Assembly (NCBI GenBank): GCA_964587525.1
Contig: CAZPLZ010000016.1
Location: 1-28,333, forward strand
Direction: 5' to 3'
DNA: 28,333 nt
Source: CAZPLZ01 sp964587525
Lineage (GTDB): Bacteria; Oederibacteriota; CAKKQC01
The notes beneath the pieces are model-generated. The model was given only the letters and a program-made list of their open reading frames with translations. It was not told where the DNA came from and ran no database searches. A program made the translations under genes and the position numbers. Shown piece by piece: positions 15,082-23,071 of this stretch. How positions within the stretch are numbered: the stretch's first letter is position 1; each line of letters opens with the position of its first letter.

Positions 15082-16526
15082 AATGTGTCCTGGAATTGTC
15101 CCCCACTCCTTGGTTCGGAAGTAGTTTGCGCATTCCATCTCTTGCGCGGTGGGTGATTCCTGCCGTGCTTCTGGTGCTCACCGGCGGCGCGGCTGGCGAG
15201 GGGAATCCTGTTCCTGCAAATTCCCAGGTTTCTTCCGGGCTCGTCCTGAAGCCAGGCGAGTTCTACTTCCGGGTTGACGGCACCCAGCGGTTCCTCCTTG
15301 GCCGCAATCCGACCGGATGGCAGGTTTCGCAGTTTGCGCCCCTCTTCCGCTGGGCGTCCCAGGCGGGGGAGAGGATTGCCCGGATCCATCTCATGAACGG
15401 CATGGCGGCTTCTGCACCGGCGGGACAGGTGGATGAGGAATGGGCGAAGCGATGGGACCAGGTGCTGGATATGGCGGCCAAGGAGGGCATCCATGTGCTG
15501 CCCGTCTTTGCGGCTTGGGCCAACTGGAGCATCAAGGGAGCCAACGAGTGGCAGCACTGGGGCGTGAACCCATACAACGAAAAGCTCGGTGGGCCCGCGA
15601 AACTGCCGGTGGAGCTCTTTCAGGACACCGCCTGCCGCAAGCTCTTTTTGGGGTGGCTTGAGCAAATGGTGCGCAGGTGGCAGGGCCGCTGGAACATTGC
15701 CGGATGGGAAATCTTCTCTGAGCTGGACTTGGTCAGCGATTCAAAGGAGGCGGCCGCCGTCGAATTCGTTGAAGCCGCTGCCGCGGTCATTCGCGCCGCG
15801 GACCCTCGCCAGAGACCCGTTACCGCATCATTGGCCGGAATCATCGAGTGGCCGGCCGTGTTTTCGAGCGACGCCGTGGACATCGTCCAGATTCATCCCT
15901 ACTCCCGGCCTCACTACGACGGAAACCTTTGCGACATGATCATCGAGACCGTGCGCGAACGGTTGAGGAGATACGGCAAGCCGGTGATGATCGGCGAGTC
16001 CGGGGTCTTTCTGGATGCCAACGAAGCGGCAACCGCTCTGAGGGCGGAGATCGGGGCCCGGCAGGCGGTGTGGGCTGCGGCCGTTTCGGGGGCGCTCATC
16101 GGCCGCATGTTTTGGTGGGAGGACGGCTACGACCAGTACGTCAAGCTCGATCTCCGGACGACGTACAAGGATGTTTCTTCCCCGGTCGCCCGATTCGTAG
16201 ACGGCGTTGACTGTGGCGGGTTCGTTCCAATAAAGGTTCTTGACGCCAAGGAGTTACGTGGCGCCGCGGTTGGCAACAGCGAGGTCTTGCTCGGCTGGTT
16301 CCGTGATCTTCGCTGCGGTTATCCGGGGTGGCCTCTGCGTGAGATGACCGGAAAGAGCGTGTCGCTCGAAGTTGCGGGTGATGCGAAACGTTGGAAGGTT
16401 GTCTTCTACGATACGGCGACAGGCGAAACTATCGGAAAGCGATTTGTTTGCGCCAAAGTGGGAAAGGTTACGGTACCGTTGCCGTCTTTCCACGGCTCTA
16501 TCGCCTTTCGCATGTCGTCTCGCTAG
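15078..16526 (+). CDS. Secreted clan A (GH5-like) glycoside hydrolase
   Basis: A 482-residue exported hydrolase. A signal peptide is visible at residues about 24-40 (WVIPAVLLVLTGGAAG). The GTG 15078 start overlaps the ribbon-helix-helix stop, but TTG 15126 (residue 17), with GGAAG five bases upstream, would place the signal peptide at the very N-terminus and may be correct. Barrel marks: ARIHLMNGM, HVLPVFAAWANW, the probable acid Glu215 in GWEIFSELDL, His273 in QIHPYS, and the nucleophile Glu307 in MIGESGVF, then GRMFWWEDGYD. A C-terminal beta domain (about 395-482) follows. The substrate is not evident. It converges with the next gene. Confidence 0.7.
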   Translation: MKCVLELSPTPWFGSSLRIPSLARWVIPAVLLVLTGGAAGEGNPVPANSQVSSGLVLKPGEFYFRVDGTQRFLLGRNPTGWQVSQFAPLFRWASQAGERIARIHLMNGMAASAPAGQVDEEWAKRWDQVLDMAAKEGIHVLPVFAAWANWSIKGANEWQHWGVNPYNEKLGGPAKLPVELFQDTACRKLFLGWLEQMVRRWQGRWNIAGWEIFSELDLVSDSKEAAAVEFVEAAAAVIRAADPRQRPVTASLAGIIEWPAVFSSDAVDIVQIHPYSRPHYDGNLCDMIIETVRERLRRYGKPVMIGESGVFLDANEAATALRAEIGARQAVWAAAVSGALIGRMFWWEDGYDQYVKLDLRTTYKDVSSPVARFVDGVDCGGFVPIKVLDAKELRGAAVGNSEVLLGWFRDLRCGYPGWPLREMTGKSVSLEVAGDAKRWKVVFYDTATGETIGKRFVCAKVGKVTVPLPSFHGSIAFRMSSR

Positions 16527-16592
16527 CTCGCGCCTGACACCGTGGATCCGTCTGAGAAAACGGAAGTTATAAATCATAAACGTCCTCTTTTC

Positions 16593-17921
16593 CTATTCTG
16601 GGGAGAGCCAGAGCAGGACCGGCATTCCGCCGAGCTTGAGCTTGAGAGAGTCGCCGGATTTGGAAGCTCGCACCGGCGAGGCCGGCCCGTCATCGAGGGG
16701 AATCCGCTCCGCGCGGACCACCTTTCCGTCGGGGCGAGGGATTCGCATGGTCTTGTCCCGCTTCGCGGTGGGCGCCCAGGCGACCCAGACGAGATCGCGC
16801 GGATCGTCACCGCGCTGGAACTCGTAGACGTAGGCGTCCTCAAAGTCTTCTTTCACCGCCCGGACGAAACGGTAGTCTCCTAGAGTTCGGTACAGGTACG
16901 CGAGCGCGTGAAAACTCGGCTTGGGCTCGTAGTTGCGCGTGATGCCCGAGCAGGCGAACAGCGTTCCCTCATCGCTGTCGTTGAAGAAGAAGATGTAGGC
17001 GCGGTCCACGCCCATCCGGGCGAAAATCATGAAGGCACGCACCAGGTACCGGGCCTGGTCCTCGTCGCTGACGTCCTTGAACTTGGCCCATTCCCCGTCC
17101 GCCGGCGGCTCCTTCGTGCAGGCATCCCAGCCGAACTCGGTGATCCAGACCGGCTTGCCCGGCGCGTGCTCGTCACGCCAGGCGAGCAGGTCCCTCACCT
17201 CGCGCAGGAACGTGATCGACGGGTCCTCCGGATGGACGCGCCGCCATACCGGCCACACCTCGGCGAAGGCGTAGACGTGGATGTTGAGCGCGTCGTAGAG
17301 ATCCTCAAGCCCCTGAATGCATCCCAGATTTTTCTTGTAGTCGTCGCTCTGGTCCGTGGACATGTTGCAGGGCAGGATGGTGATGGCCGGGTCGCCCTTC
17401 CGCAGGCCCCGCGCCACGTTCTCGAAGAGGCGGCGGTAGGCCTCGTCATTGTAGTTGCCGGGTTCGTTGCCGACTTCGACCGCCGAGACCAGGCCGTTGC
17501 CGTGGGTGGGACCGAAGAACCTGGCGAACTTTTCGCCGTATCGCCTGGCGTCGCGCGGGAGGTCCACCCACGAGTCGGGCTTGGTCGATTTGAACATCAC
17601 GCTGACATTGGTCTCGAATCCCCCTCGCTTCCAGGAACCGTAAACTTCTTTCCAGTTGACGCGGTTGCGGGCGAACGGAAAGTCGAGCTTGTAGTCGGTC
17701 TGCTCCCCCACGTCCCAGTCGAACCCGTGATAGTCGCGGGCCAGCCGGCAGATCTTGGAGTAGAGCTCGGGCCGGAATTGAATCGTGTGGCCGCAGATCC
17801 CCATGAAATCGCGCAGGATCGGCCGGGGGAGCGCGTCCGCGCTCCCCGCCGTCGCGCAGCCGGGCAGTGCGGCCGCGCAGGCCGCCGCCAGCGCCAGGCC
17901 TTTCGTTCTTGATCTCGCCAT
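16593..17921 (-). CDS. Lipoprotein glycoside hydrolase (clan A, GH39-like)
   Basis: A 442-residue hydrolase anchored as a lipoprotein: residues 7-22 are hydrophobic and end in the lipobox LPGC (Cys22). Catalytic motifs are the acid Glu153 in VEVGNEPG and the nucleophile Glu262 in WITEFGWD, with NIHVYAF between them, as in GH39 and related clan A families. A C-terminal beta region (about 350-442) ends in PVLLWLSPE. The open frame runs upstream to 19307, but that part is antisense of the DUF4832 gene; ATG 17921 gives the signal peptide and is clearly the start. It is divergent from the DUF4832 gene, leaving a gap of about 80 bp for promoters. Confidence 0.75.
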   Translation of the reverse strand: MARSRTKGLALAAACAAALPGCATAGSADALPRPILRDFMGICGHTIQFRPELYSKICRLARDYHGFDWDVGEQTDYKLDFPFARNRVNWKEVYGSWKRGGFETNVSVMFKSTKPDSWVDLPRDARRYGEKFARFFGPTHGNGLVSAVEVGNEPGNYNDEAYRRLFENVARGLRKGDPAITILPCNMSTDQSDDYKKNLGCIQGLEDLYDALNIHVYAFAEVWPVWRRVHPEDPSITFLREVRDLLAWRDEHAPGKPVWITEFGWDACTKEPPADGEWAKFKDVSDEDQARYLVRAFMIFARMGVDRAYIFFFNDSDEGTLFACSGITRNYEPKPSFHALAYLYRTLGDYRFVRAVKEDFEDAYVYEFQRGDDPRDLVWVAWAPTAKRDKTMRIPRPDGKVVRAERIPLDDGPASPVRASKSGDSLKLKLGGMPVLLWLSPE

Positions 17922-17999
17922 GCTTTCGTACCTGCGGGCAATTCTACATCCGTTCCCCGTGCCGTTGAAGGGTTGCGGGGCGGTCCCGTTGTGCTTAAC

Positions 18000-19922
18000 A
18001 TGCAGACGCATGGTCGAAGAACACGAAGAGACGGCGGGGTGAGGGCGGCACTGTGCTTCTTGTTGCTCGGTGCGGTGGCGGCCACACCGTCCGCGGCGAT
18101 GGCCGGAGATATCTGGCGCGTGGTTCGTCCACCGATCTCTGATCGCATCCTGAAGAACCCCAACTCCGGGTTGGCCTTCATGACCGGGCTCGTACCGGCT
18201 TCCGAGATCCCGGAGTGGATCCTCAGGACGTGTTCGATCGTCTATTTCCGGGTGGACTGGGCCGATGTCGTGGATGATCGGGGGCGGGCGAGATTCAAAG
18301 AGCTCGACCGCAAGGTGTTCTCGACGTACCGCAAGCATGGGCTTAAGCTCGCGTTCAGGCTCATGGCGGCCAACATGCATTCGAACAAGGAGTATGTCAC
18401 TCCGAAGGTGATCCTCGACCGGGGGATTCCGACGGTGATCCACACGTCGGTCCGCGGAAAGAAGCAGGTCGATCCGGTTTTCTGGGACGAGAAGTTCCTG
18501 GAGGAGTACAACGGGCTGACCCGGGAGCTGGGCAGGTTCCTCGACGGCCAGCCCTGGGTGGGCCAGGTGGATCTCGGCGGCATGGGGGAGTGGGGGGAGA
18601 TGCACCTCTCCCGCTGGACCGGGCGCGAGCTCGCGGCCAACGGGTTCACCCACGAGAAGTACCTGCGCGCCGTGGTCGCGATGATGGACGAGATGGACCG
18701 GTCCCTGCCCCGGGTGGTGAAGGCGTTTTGCGTCGCCCCCATCCTCATGCCCGATCCCGGGCCGGTGTTCGCCCAGCTCGTGGATCGGGCGACCAGGCGC
18801 GGCTGGTGGCTGCGCAGCGACGGCTGTTCGACCGATGGCCCGCCGCCGTACGTGAAGCCGTACGCGGAGAAGCTCTGGACGCGGGTGGGGATCATCTGCG
18901 AGCCGTCGGGGGGTATCAACCGCGGCTACCACGGGGGGAAGGCGTCGGTGGCCGAGTACTTCAAAGCCAACCTCAAGTGGCGTCCGAGCGTGCTGAATCT
19001 CATGGGGATGTGGGACCTGGCGAAGCTTTCCCCGAAGGAAAAGAAGGTATGCGCGGACGCGGCGCGGAAGGCCGGCTACCGGCTGACGGTGGATGAAGTC
19101 GTTCTTCCGAAGGTTATCTCCAGGCCGGAGTCGGGAAAGGGGTCGTGCTGGCTGCCGGGAAGGATCACCTTCAGTCAGCGCGGGGTGGCGCCTTACTACG
19201 GATCTGCCGTGGTCGTGCTCAAGTTGATCGTTTCGGGCAAGGTGCTGGCGCGACGTACGATCATGCCCGAGCCGCCGTTCTCGCAATTGCTCCCGGGCAA
19301 GACCCACAAGCAGGACTTCCTGCTGGAGATACCAGCCGGTTTTCAGGGGCGCGAGATCGCGGTGATGGCCGCGGTCGAAGATATCGCCGCCGGGCCACTC
19401 GAGCTTGGCAACGAGGGCCAGGATGCCGAAGGCTGGCTCCCGCTGGGGTCGCTCAAGGTGTCGGCCGGCCGGAAGGGCGCAGGACGCGTGTTCGAGCTGG
19501 GCCGTGACAAGTTATGGACCGACCAGGGCGTGAAGGCGGTCGGCACCGCGGAAGGGGTGAGACTGACGGGAGTTTCCCAGTCCGGATGGAACTACGGCGG
19601 ACGCTCGGGCGGGATCAAGGCGAGGCCCGGCCGCATCTACATCATGAAGATCAGGATGCGCGCTCGGAAGGCGAAGAAGAATCCGGGGAGCGTCTACTTC
19701 AAGTTCGGCGTGGAGGAAAAACGTGAGAAGTGGGCGGGGAACATCAACACCCCCAAGTACGATTTCTCCGCTCCGTGGACCTGGCAGGAGCTTTCCGCTA
19801 TCTACCGCCCGAAGGGCCAGGACGTCGAGTTCAGGGTGGCGATAGAGAAGGGAACCACGGCTCCCTCCGGGATCGACGCCGAGATCGGCGAGTGGACGGT
19901 AACGGCGATCCCGGTGCCATGA
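18000..19922 (+). CDS. Secreted DUF4832-type putative glycoside hydrolase with C-terminal sandwich
   Basis: A 640-residue exported protein resembling DUF4832/DUF4874 proteins, which look like clan A hydrolases. From ATG 18000, an Arg-rich n-region and hydrophobic run (AALCFLLLGAVAA) make a signal peptide; GTG 18039 is an equally possible start. Family-like features are ILKNPNSGLAFMTG and YFRVDWADV near the N-terminus and GGMGEWGEMH (about 193-202), which may contain a catalytic Glu. The last ~150 residues (RVFELGRDKLWTDQG onward) look like a CBM-type beta-sandwich. The stop overlaps the ATG of a NagX-like gene (ATGA), so the two were one operon before the second was disrupted. Activity is undetermined. 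Confidence 0.65.
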   Translation: MQTHGRRTRRDGGVRAALCFLLLGAVAATPSAAMAGDIWRVVRPPISDRILKNPNSGLAFMTGLVPASEIPEWILRTCSIVYFRVDWADVVDDRGRARFKELDRKVFSTYRKHGLKLAFRLMAANMHSNKEYVTPKVILDRGIPTVIHTSVRGKKQVDPVFWDEKFLEEYNGLTRELGRFLDGQPWVGQVDLGGMGEWGEMHLSRWTGRELAANGFTHEKYLRAVVAMMDEMDRSLPRVVKAFCVAPILMPDPGPVFAQLVDRATRRGWWLRSDGCSTDGPPPYVKPYAEKLWTRVGIICEPSGGINRGYHGGKASVAEYFKANLKWRPSVLNLMGMWDLAKLSPKEKKVCADAARKAGYRLTVDEVVLPKVISRPESGKGSCWLPGRITFSQRGVAPYYGSAVVVLKLIVSGKVLARRTIMPEPPFSQLLPGKTHKQDFLLEIPAGFQGREIAVMAAVEDIAAGPLELGNEGQDAEGWLPLGSLKVSAGRKGAGRVFELGRDKLWTDQGVKAVGTAEGVRLTGVSQSGWNYGGRSGGIKARPGRIYIMKIRMRARKAKKNPGSVYFKFGVEEKREKWAGNINTPKYDFSAPWTWQELSAIYRPKGQDVEFRVAIEKGTTAPSGIDAEIGEWTVTAIPVP

Positions 19923-20047
19923 GCCGGGTCAAGGGTGGTCGGTTCGTTTCCGTGGATGTGCTTCGTGGCGCGGTGGTCACGGTCATGATCTTCGTCCGAA
20001 CCCCGCCTCCCGCTCTTTTTGTTTTGTTGCGAACATTACATGGATAA
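19919..20047 (+). pseudogene. 5' stub of a NagX/HGSNAT-like membrane acyltransferase (DUF5009 type)
   Basis: The frame starts by ATGA overlap with the DUF4832 gene. It gives RFVSVDVLRGAVVTVMIFV, the conserved first cytosolic segment and transmembrane helix of NagX/heparan-alpha-glucosaminide acetyltransferase-like proteins (RL.SLDV.RG.T...MI.V). After about codon 27 (near 20000) the expected continuation is absent and the frame ends after 42 residues. The sequence beyond becomes T-rich and then AT-rich. About 90% of a normal ~370-residue protein is missing, so this is a stub at the left junction of foreign DNA. Confidence 0.65.
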
Positions 20048-20069
20048 CTGTCGTCGACGGTCACCTCCT

Positions 20070-20100
20070 TTGGATGTTCTAGCCAGAGAACCTCTATAAT
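20070..20100 (+). promoter_or_regulatory. Candidate promoter with internal operator before the base-modification operon
   Basis: A perfect -10 box TATAAT (20095-20100) is preceded by TTGGAT (20070-20075) with a long 19-base spacer. Between the boxes lies the inverted repeat GTTCT-N6-AGAAC (20076-20091), well placed for a repressor. From the predicted start (about 20107) to the first gene is 190 bp with no convincing gene: only a 34-codon frame (20111-20215) and an 11-base palindrome (20123-20133). Confidence 0.4.
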
Positions 20101-20296
20101 GAATGCCTAGATGTGCGATGAGGCGGTTACCGCACTCACAATCATATTGGCTGAAAAGATAACTCGTGAAATGCCAACGACCCCACCTAACGGTAAATTT
20201 CTCACTAATTGGTGATCTTTAATTCCTTGGGAATCGTACGTTCGCCCTATGTATCTCGAAATGTTAGTGGAATTGATGCGGAAGAAATTAAGATAG

Positions 20297-21256
20297 GTGT
20301 TTATTTGCCAAGGTTCCGTTGACGATTTATTGCGGAAGGTTTATGGATATATCTTGAAGAATGGGGTGAACATTAGTCCCACGAAGGGCCGCGCGAAGGA
20401 AGTTTATGGGGCAATGCTTAAGTTAGAAAACCCGAGAGCTCGGTTCAGCCGTACAGAGAAGAGAGGCCGACTCTATAGCTGCTTGGGCGAACTCCTGTGG
20501 TATTTGGCAGGGAGAAATGATCTCAAATTCATCCGCTACTATATAAGTCAATATCGGAGATTTTCTGACGACGGTTGCACTGTCTATGGGGGGTACGGTC
20601 CTCGACTATTTGGAATGAATGGGGCCAATCAAGTAAAAAATGTCATTGCAATATTGAAGCGGAGACCAAATTCGCGGCAAGCAGTAATCCAGCTTTTTCG
20701 TGCTCGCGACATCCAGAAAAAACGTAATCACGTGCCGTGTACATGCACACTACAGTTCGTTATACGAGGACGACAACTGCACATGATGACGAGCATGAGA
20801 TCTAACGATGCCTATCTCGGTCTCCCCCATGACATATTTGCGTTTACTATGTTCCAAGAAATTCTGGCGTGTTCTCTTCATGTCAAGTTGGGAGGATATA
20901 CACATTCAATCGGAAGTCTGCATTTGTACAATCGGAATCATTCAGGTGCTCGCAGATACATTGCAGAAGGTTGGCAGTCGCGGATTGCAATGCCTCCAAT
21001 GCCCCCAGGTGATCCTTGGTCTTCGATTAAGAAGGTGTTAAAGGCAGAATCTGTTATCCGCAGTGGGAGGGTAGTAAATATGGCTGCACTAAAACTGCCC
21101 TCGTATTGGTCAGATCTTGTTCGCATTCTTCAGTGCTATCAATATGCCAAAAGTGCGCAACGTGTCAAATTTGAAAGAACTAGAGCGGGAATGTCTTCAA
21201 AGGTGTATTCTTCATGTCTTCCCGAAAACATTACCCGAACGGCGAGAAGTTATTAG
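20297..21256 (+). CDS. Thymidylate-synthase-fold enzyme, dCMP-hydroxymethylase-like
   Basis: A 319-residue member of the thymidylate synthase superfamily, which adds a one-carbon unit from methylene-tetrahydrofolate to C5 of a pyrimidine nucleotide. Visible: GELLWYLAGRND (Glu65), SRQAV (Arg127), the catalytic Cys148 in PCTCTLQF, MRSNDAYLGLPHDI, and GSLHLYNR. Two positions differ from true ThyA. Asp179 replaces the Asn that reads uracil, and GSLH (206-209) replaces GD-x-H. Both agree with T4 dCMP hydroxymethylase (MRSND, a later Asp, GSLHVY), so dCMP is the likelier substrate and a hydroxymethyl group a likely product. GTG start with a weak ribosome site. The last ~35 residues overlap the next gene. 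Confidence 0.75.
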   Translation: MFICQGSVDDLLRKVYGYILKNGVNISPTKGRAKEVYGAMLKLENPRARFSRTEKRGRLYSCLGELLWYLAGRNDLKFIRYYISQYRRFSDDGCTVYGGYGPRLFGMNGANQVKNVIAILKRRPNSRQAVIQLFRARDIQKKRNHVPCTCTLQFVIRGRQLHMMTSMRSNDAYLGLPHDIFAFTMFQEILACSLHVKLGGYTHSIGSLHLYNRNHSGARRYIAEGWQSRIAMPPMPPGDPWSSIKKVLKAESVIRSGRVVNMAALKLPSYWSDLVRILQCYQYAKSAQRVKFERTRAGMSSKVYSSCLPENITRTARSY

Positions 21257-22118
21257 CGGTGGCAAGGGTACTGTCGGTTTGAACGGCTCTAGATTAATTC
21301 CGCTAGATACGCATCGCGCGTATGAAACGATTCTGGTCCTTCTTAGGCGTCTTGACGGGTTGAAAAATATGAGGTCAAGCATCATTCCATGGAGCTGTCC
21401 GGTCCCATCCTTTGGGGATCCCATGACGTCGAAGGTTGCGACGCTTGGCTTAAATCCAAGTAGTCGAGAATTTGTCGATGTGAATGGGAAGGAGCTGAAT
21501 GGCTCGATTCGACGATTTCATACATTGAGATCTCTCAATCTCACTTGTTGGTCCAAGGCGAATGTAAATCATGCGCGGCTAATCATGGATTCTTGTCAGA
21601 CGTATTTCTCTAATAATCCATATGACGTATGGTTTAGGCGGTTAGACTATCTCATTGCAGGAACGAGGGCCTCGTATTACGGCAGATCAAAGACGGCTTG
21701 CCATTTAGATCTTGTGCCCTTTGCAACAAAATCAAAATGGAGTGAGCTGTCGCTGAGAGAGCGTGGACTACTGCTTGAAATATCAGGCGATGTTCTTGGC
21801 AGTTTGGTGCGCGACTCAAAAATACAAATACTAATGCTTAACGGGAATTCGGTGGTACAGCATTTCCAGAAGATAGTCGGAATTAAATTAAAAAAGAGAA
21901 GTGTGCCGTCTTGGATGCTGTCGAGGAAATCTGGTGTTGGAGTGCGAGGCTACGCATACAGCGGGGAGATAAAAAAGATTTCCGGCGTAGGTCTAGGTAG
22001 ATCTGTTTTGGTTCTTGGTTTCAACCATAATATTCAAAGTAGTTTTGGTGTAACCACTAATGTAAGGAATGCAATACGTCGCTGGATAACTAGTATTTCA
22101 TCTGATGTACTCTCTTGA
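21144..22118 (+). CDS. Uracil-DNA-glycosylase-superfamily-like protein
   Basis: A 324-residue protein with UDG-superfamily traits. After a charged N-terminus comes the strand and loop SKVATLGLNPSS (GLNPS at 102-106), which resembles the first active-site motif of distant UDG-like families. Near the C-terminus VLVLGFNHNIQSSFG (His295) occupies the place of the H-P-S motif. Between are CHLDLVPFATKS and an LMLNG strand, as in the central sheet. The frame opens at 21117; ATG 21144 is chosen but still overlaps the upstream gene by 113 bp. Its own stop overlaps the next gene's start. In this operon it probably recognises or excises a modified base, or binds the modified nucleotide. Assignment is moderate. 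Confidence 0.55.
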   Translation: MPKVRNVSNLKELERECLQRCILHVFPKTLPERREVISGGKGTVGLNGSRLIPLDTHRAYETILVLLRRLDGLKNMRSSIIPWSCPVPSFGDPMTSKVATLGLNPSSREFVDVNGKELNGSIRRFHTLRSLNLTCWSKANVNHARLIMDSCQTYFSNNPYDVWFRRLDYLIAGTRASYYGRSKTACHLDLVPFATKSKWSELSLRERGLLLEISGDVLGSLVRDSKIQILMLNGNSVVQHFQKIVGIKLKKRSVPSWMLSRKSGVGVRGYAYSGEIKKISGVGLGRSVLVLGFNHNIQSSFGVTTNVRNAIRRWITSISSDVLS

Positions 22119-23056
22119 GAGCGCGGAACGTTTTGCTGGCCCGTCGGCTCTGTGCTCGCTTAATTTCGTTCAACGCGATGAGGAGCAGCCTTTTAGGTAT
22201 TCGTAGCGAGGCGCAGCGGAGAACTTTTGTTGAACAGCTAGTAGAAAGTATTCGTAGAATTCAATACATCGCAGTAATACAAAAAAGGAAATTGGGTTCT
22301 AAACTGGCCGATCCATCAAGAGATATATTTGATCCTTTGAAGGCTTCAATTATATTTCGGCGAAGGGGATGGCTAGATGAAGCATGTTGGATGGTATTCC
22401 TCTCTGTGTATTTTGGGAAACATCGACATGCCGGCTGGCGATATGCTCGTGAGGTCTACAGTGGCCGAGGAAGTGGCGCGAAGTGGACTTGGAAGAGGAC
22501 AAGTGGCAATCCTGGCGCGTTTAGAAAATGGATTGCACATTATCGTCGGTTTATAACCCGCGTCGGTAGTCCGCACGGATTTGGCAATCATCGCAAGTAC
22601 GAGACTTTCAATTCTCGCTCCTCCAGGGGTACAGGTGCAGCTATTACATCATATGTTGCTTGGATCGGTTCTCACAGATCCCACAGAAGGTTCTTCGAGC
22701 AAACAAAGCGGATTGCTGGTGTTAAGCCAGCCAAGATGTTTGATTACCTATTTCATTCTATGGCCTGTGTGGCATCATTCGGCAGAACTGCCCGGTTCGA
22801 CTATCTCACTATGCTTGGAAAGCTGGGATTGGTTAGTCTCCAGCCTGGACTTCCATATTTGCATGGTGCAACTGGACCTTACGAGGGTGCAAAGTTACTC
22901 TTTGGAAGGAAAAAGTACTTGGGTCAGGATCGAACCAAGTTGGATAATGCCGTGGCCAAGCTTGGCCGGCATCTTGGAGTAGGGATGCAGGTAATGGAAG
23001 ATGCGTTGTGTAATTGGCAGAAGAGCCCGAGAACGTTTAAGGCTTTTCGCGGATAG
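22115..23056 (+). CDS. Alpha-glutamyl/putrescinyl-thymine pyrophosphorylase clade 3-like protein
   Basis: A 313-residue protein matching, from memory, the clade 3 aGPT-PPlase family, proposed from genome analysis to act in DNA base hypermodification. Marks: FVEQLVESIRRIQYI, WMVFLSVYFGKH near residue 100, GFGNHRKYETF (155-165), GTGAAITSYVAW, SFGRTARFDYLTMLGKLGL (221-239), YLHGATGPYEGAKLLFG (248-264) and the terminal VGMQVMEDALCNWQKSP with FRG at the end. It is all helical and related to helix-hairpin-helix glycosylases. TTG 22115 overlaps the previous stop; ATG 22178 is an alternative that keeps all motifs. Biochemical activity of clade 3 is, to my knowledge, predicted and not shown. Confidence 0.7.
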   Translation: MRARNVLLARRLCARLISFNAMRSSLLGIRSEAQRRTFVEQLVESIRRIQYIAVIQKRKLGSKLADPSRDIFDPLKASIIFRRRGWLDEACWMVFLSVYFGKHRHAGWRYAREVYSGRGSGAKWTWKRTSGNPGAFRKWIAHYRRFITRVGSPHGFGNHRKYETFNSRSSRGTGAAITSYVAWIGSHRSHRRFFEQTKRIAGVKPAKMFDYLFHSMACVASFGRTARFDYLTMLGKLGLVSLQPGLPYLHGATGPYEGAKLLFGRKKYLGQDRTKLDNAVAKLGRHLGVGMQVMEDALCNWQKSPRTFKAFRG

Positions 23057-23071
23057 ACTGGATCAAAGCAA

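Noticed and set aside
16527..16592. Terminator between the convergent hydrolase genes
   Set aside because: Only a 4-base CCGT/ACGG stem with a long loop and no proper T-tract is visible.
17922..19307. N-terminal ~460 residues of a 904-codon - strand open frame ahead of the GH39-like protein
   Set aside because: It is antisense to the DUF4832 gene in high-GC DNA and has no domain. ATG 17921 gives a clear lipoprotein signal peptide.
20111..20215. 34-codon frame starting 10 bases after the TATAAT box upstream of the TS-fold gene
   Set aside because: No ribosome site and no family; a leaderless leader peptide is possible but not supportable from one sequence.
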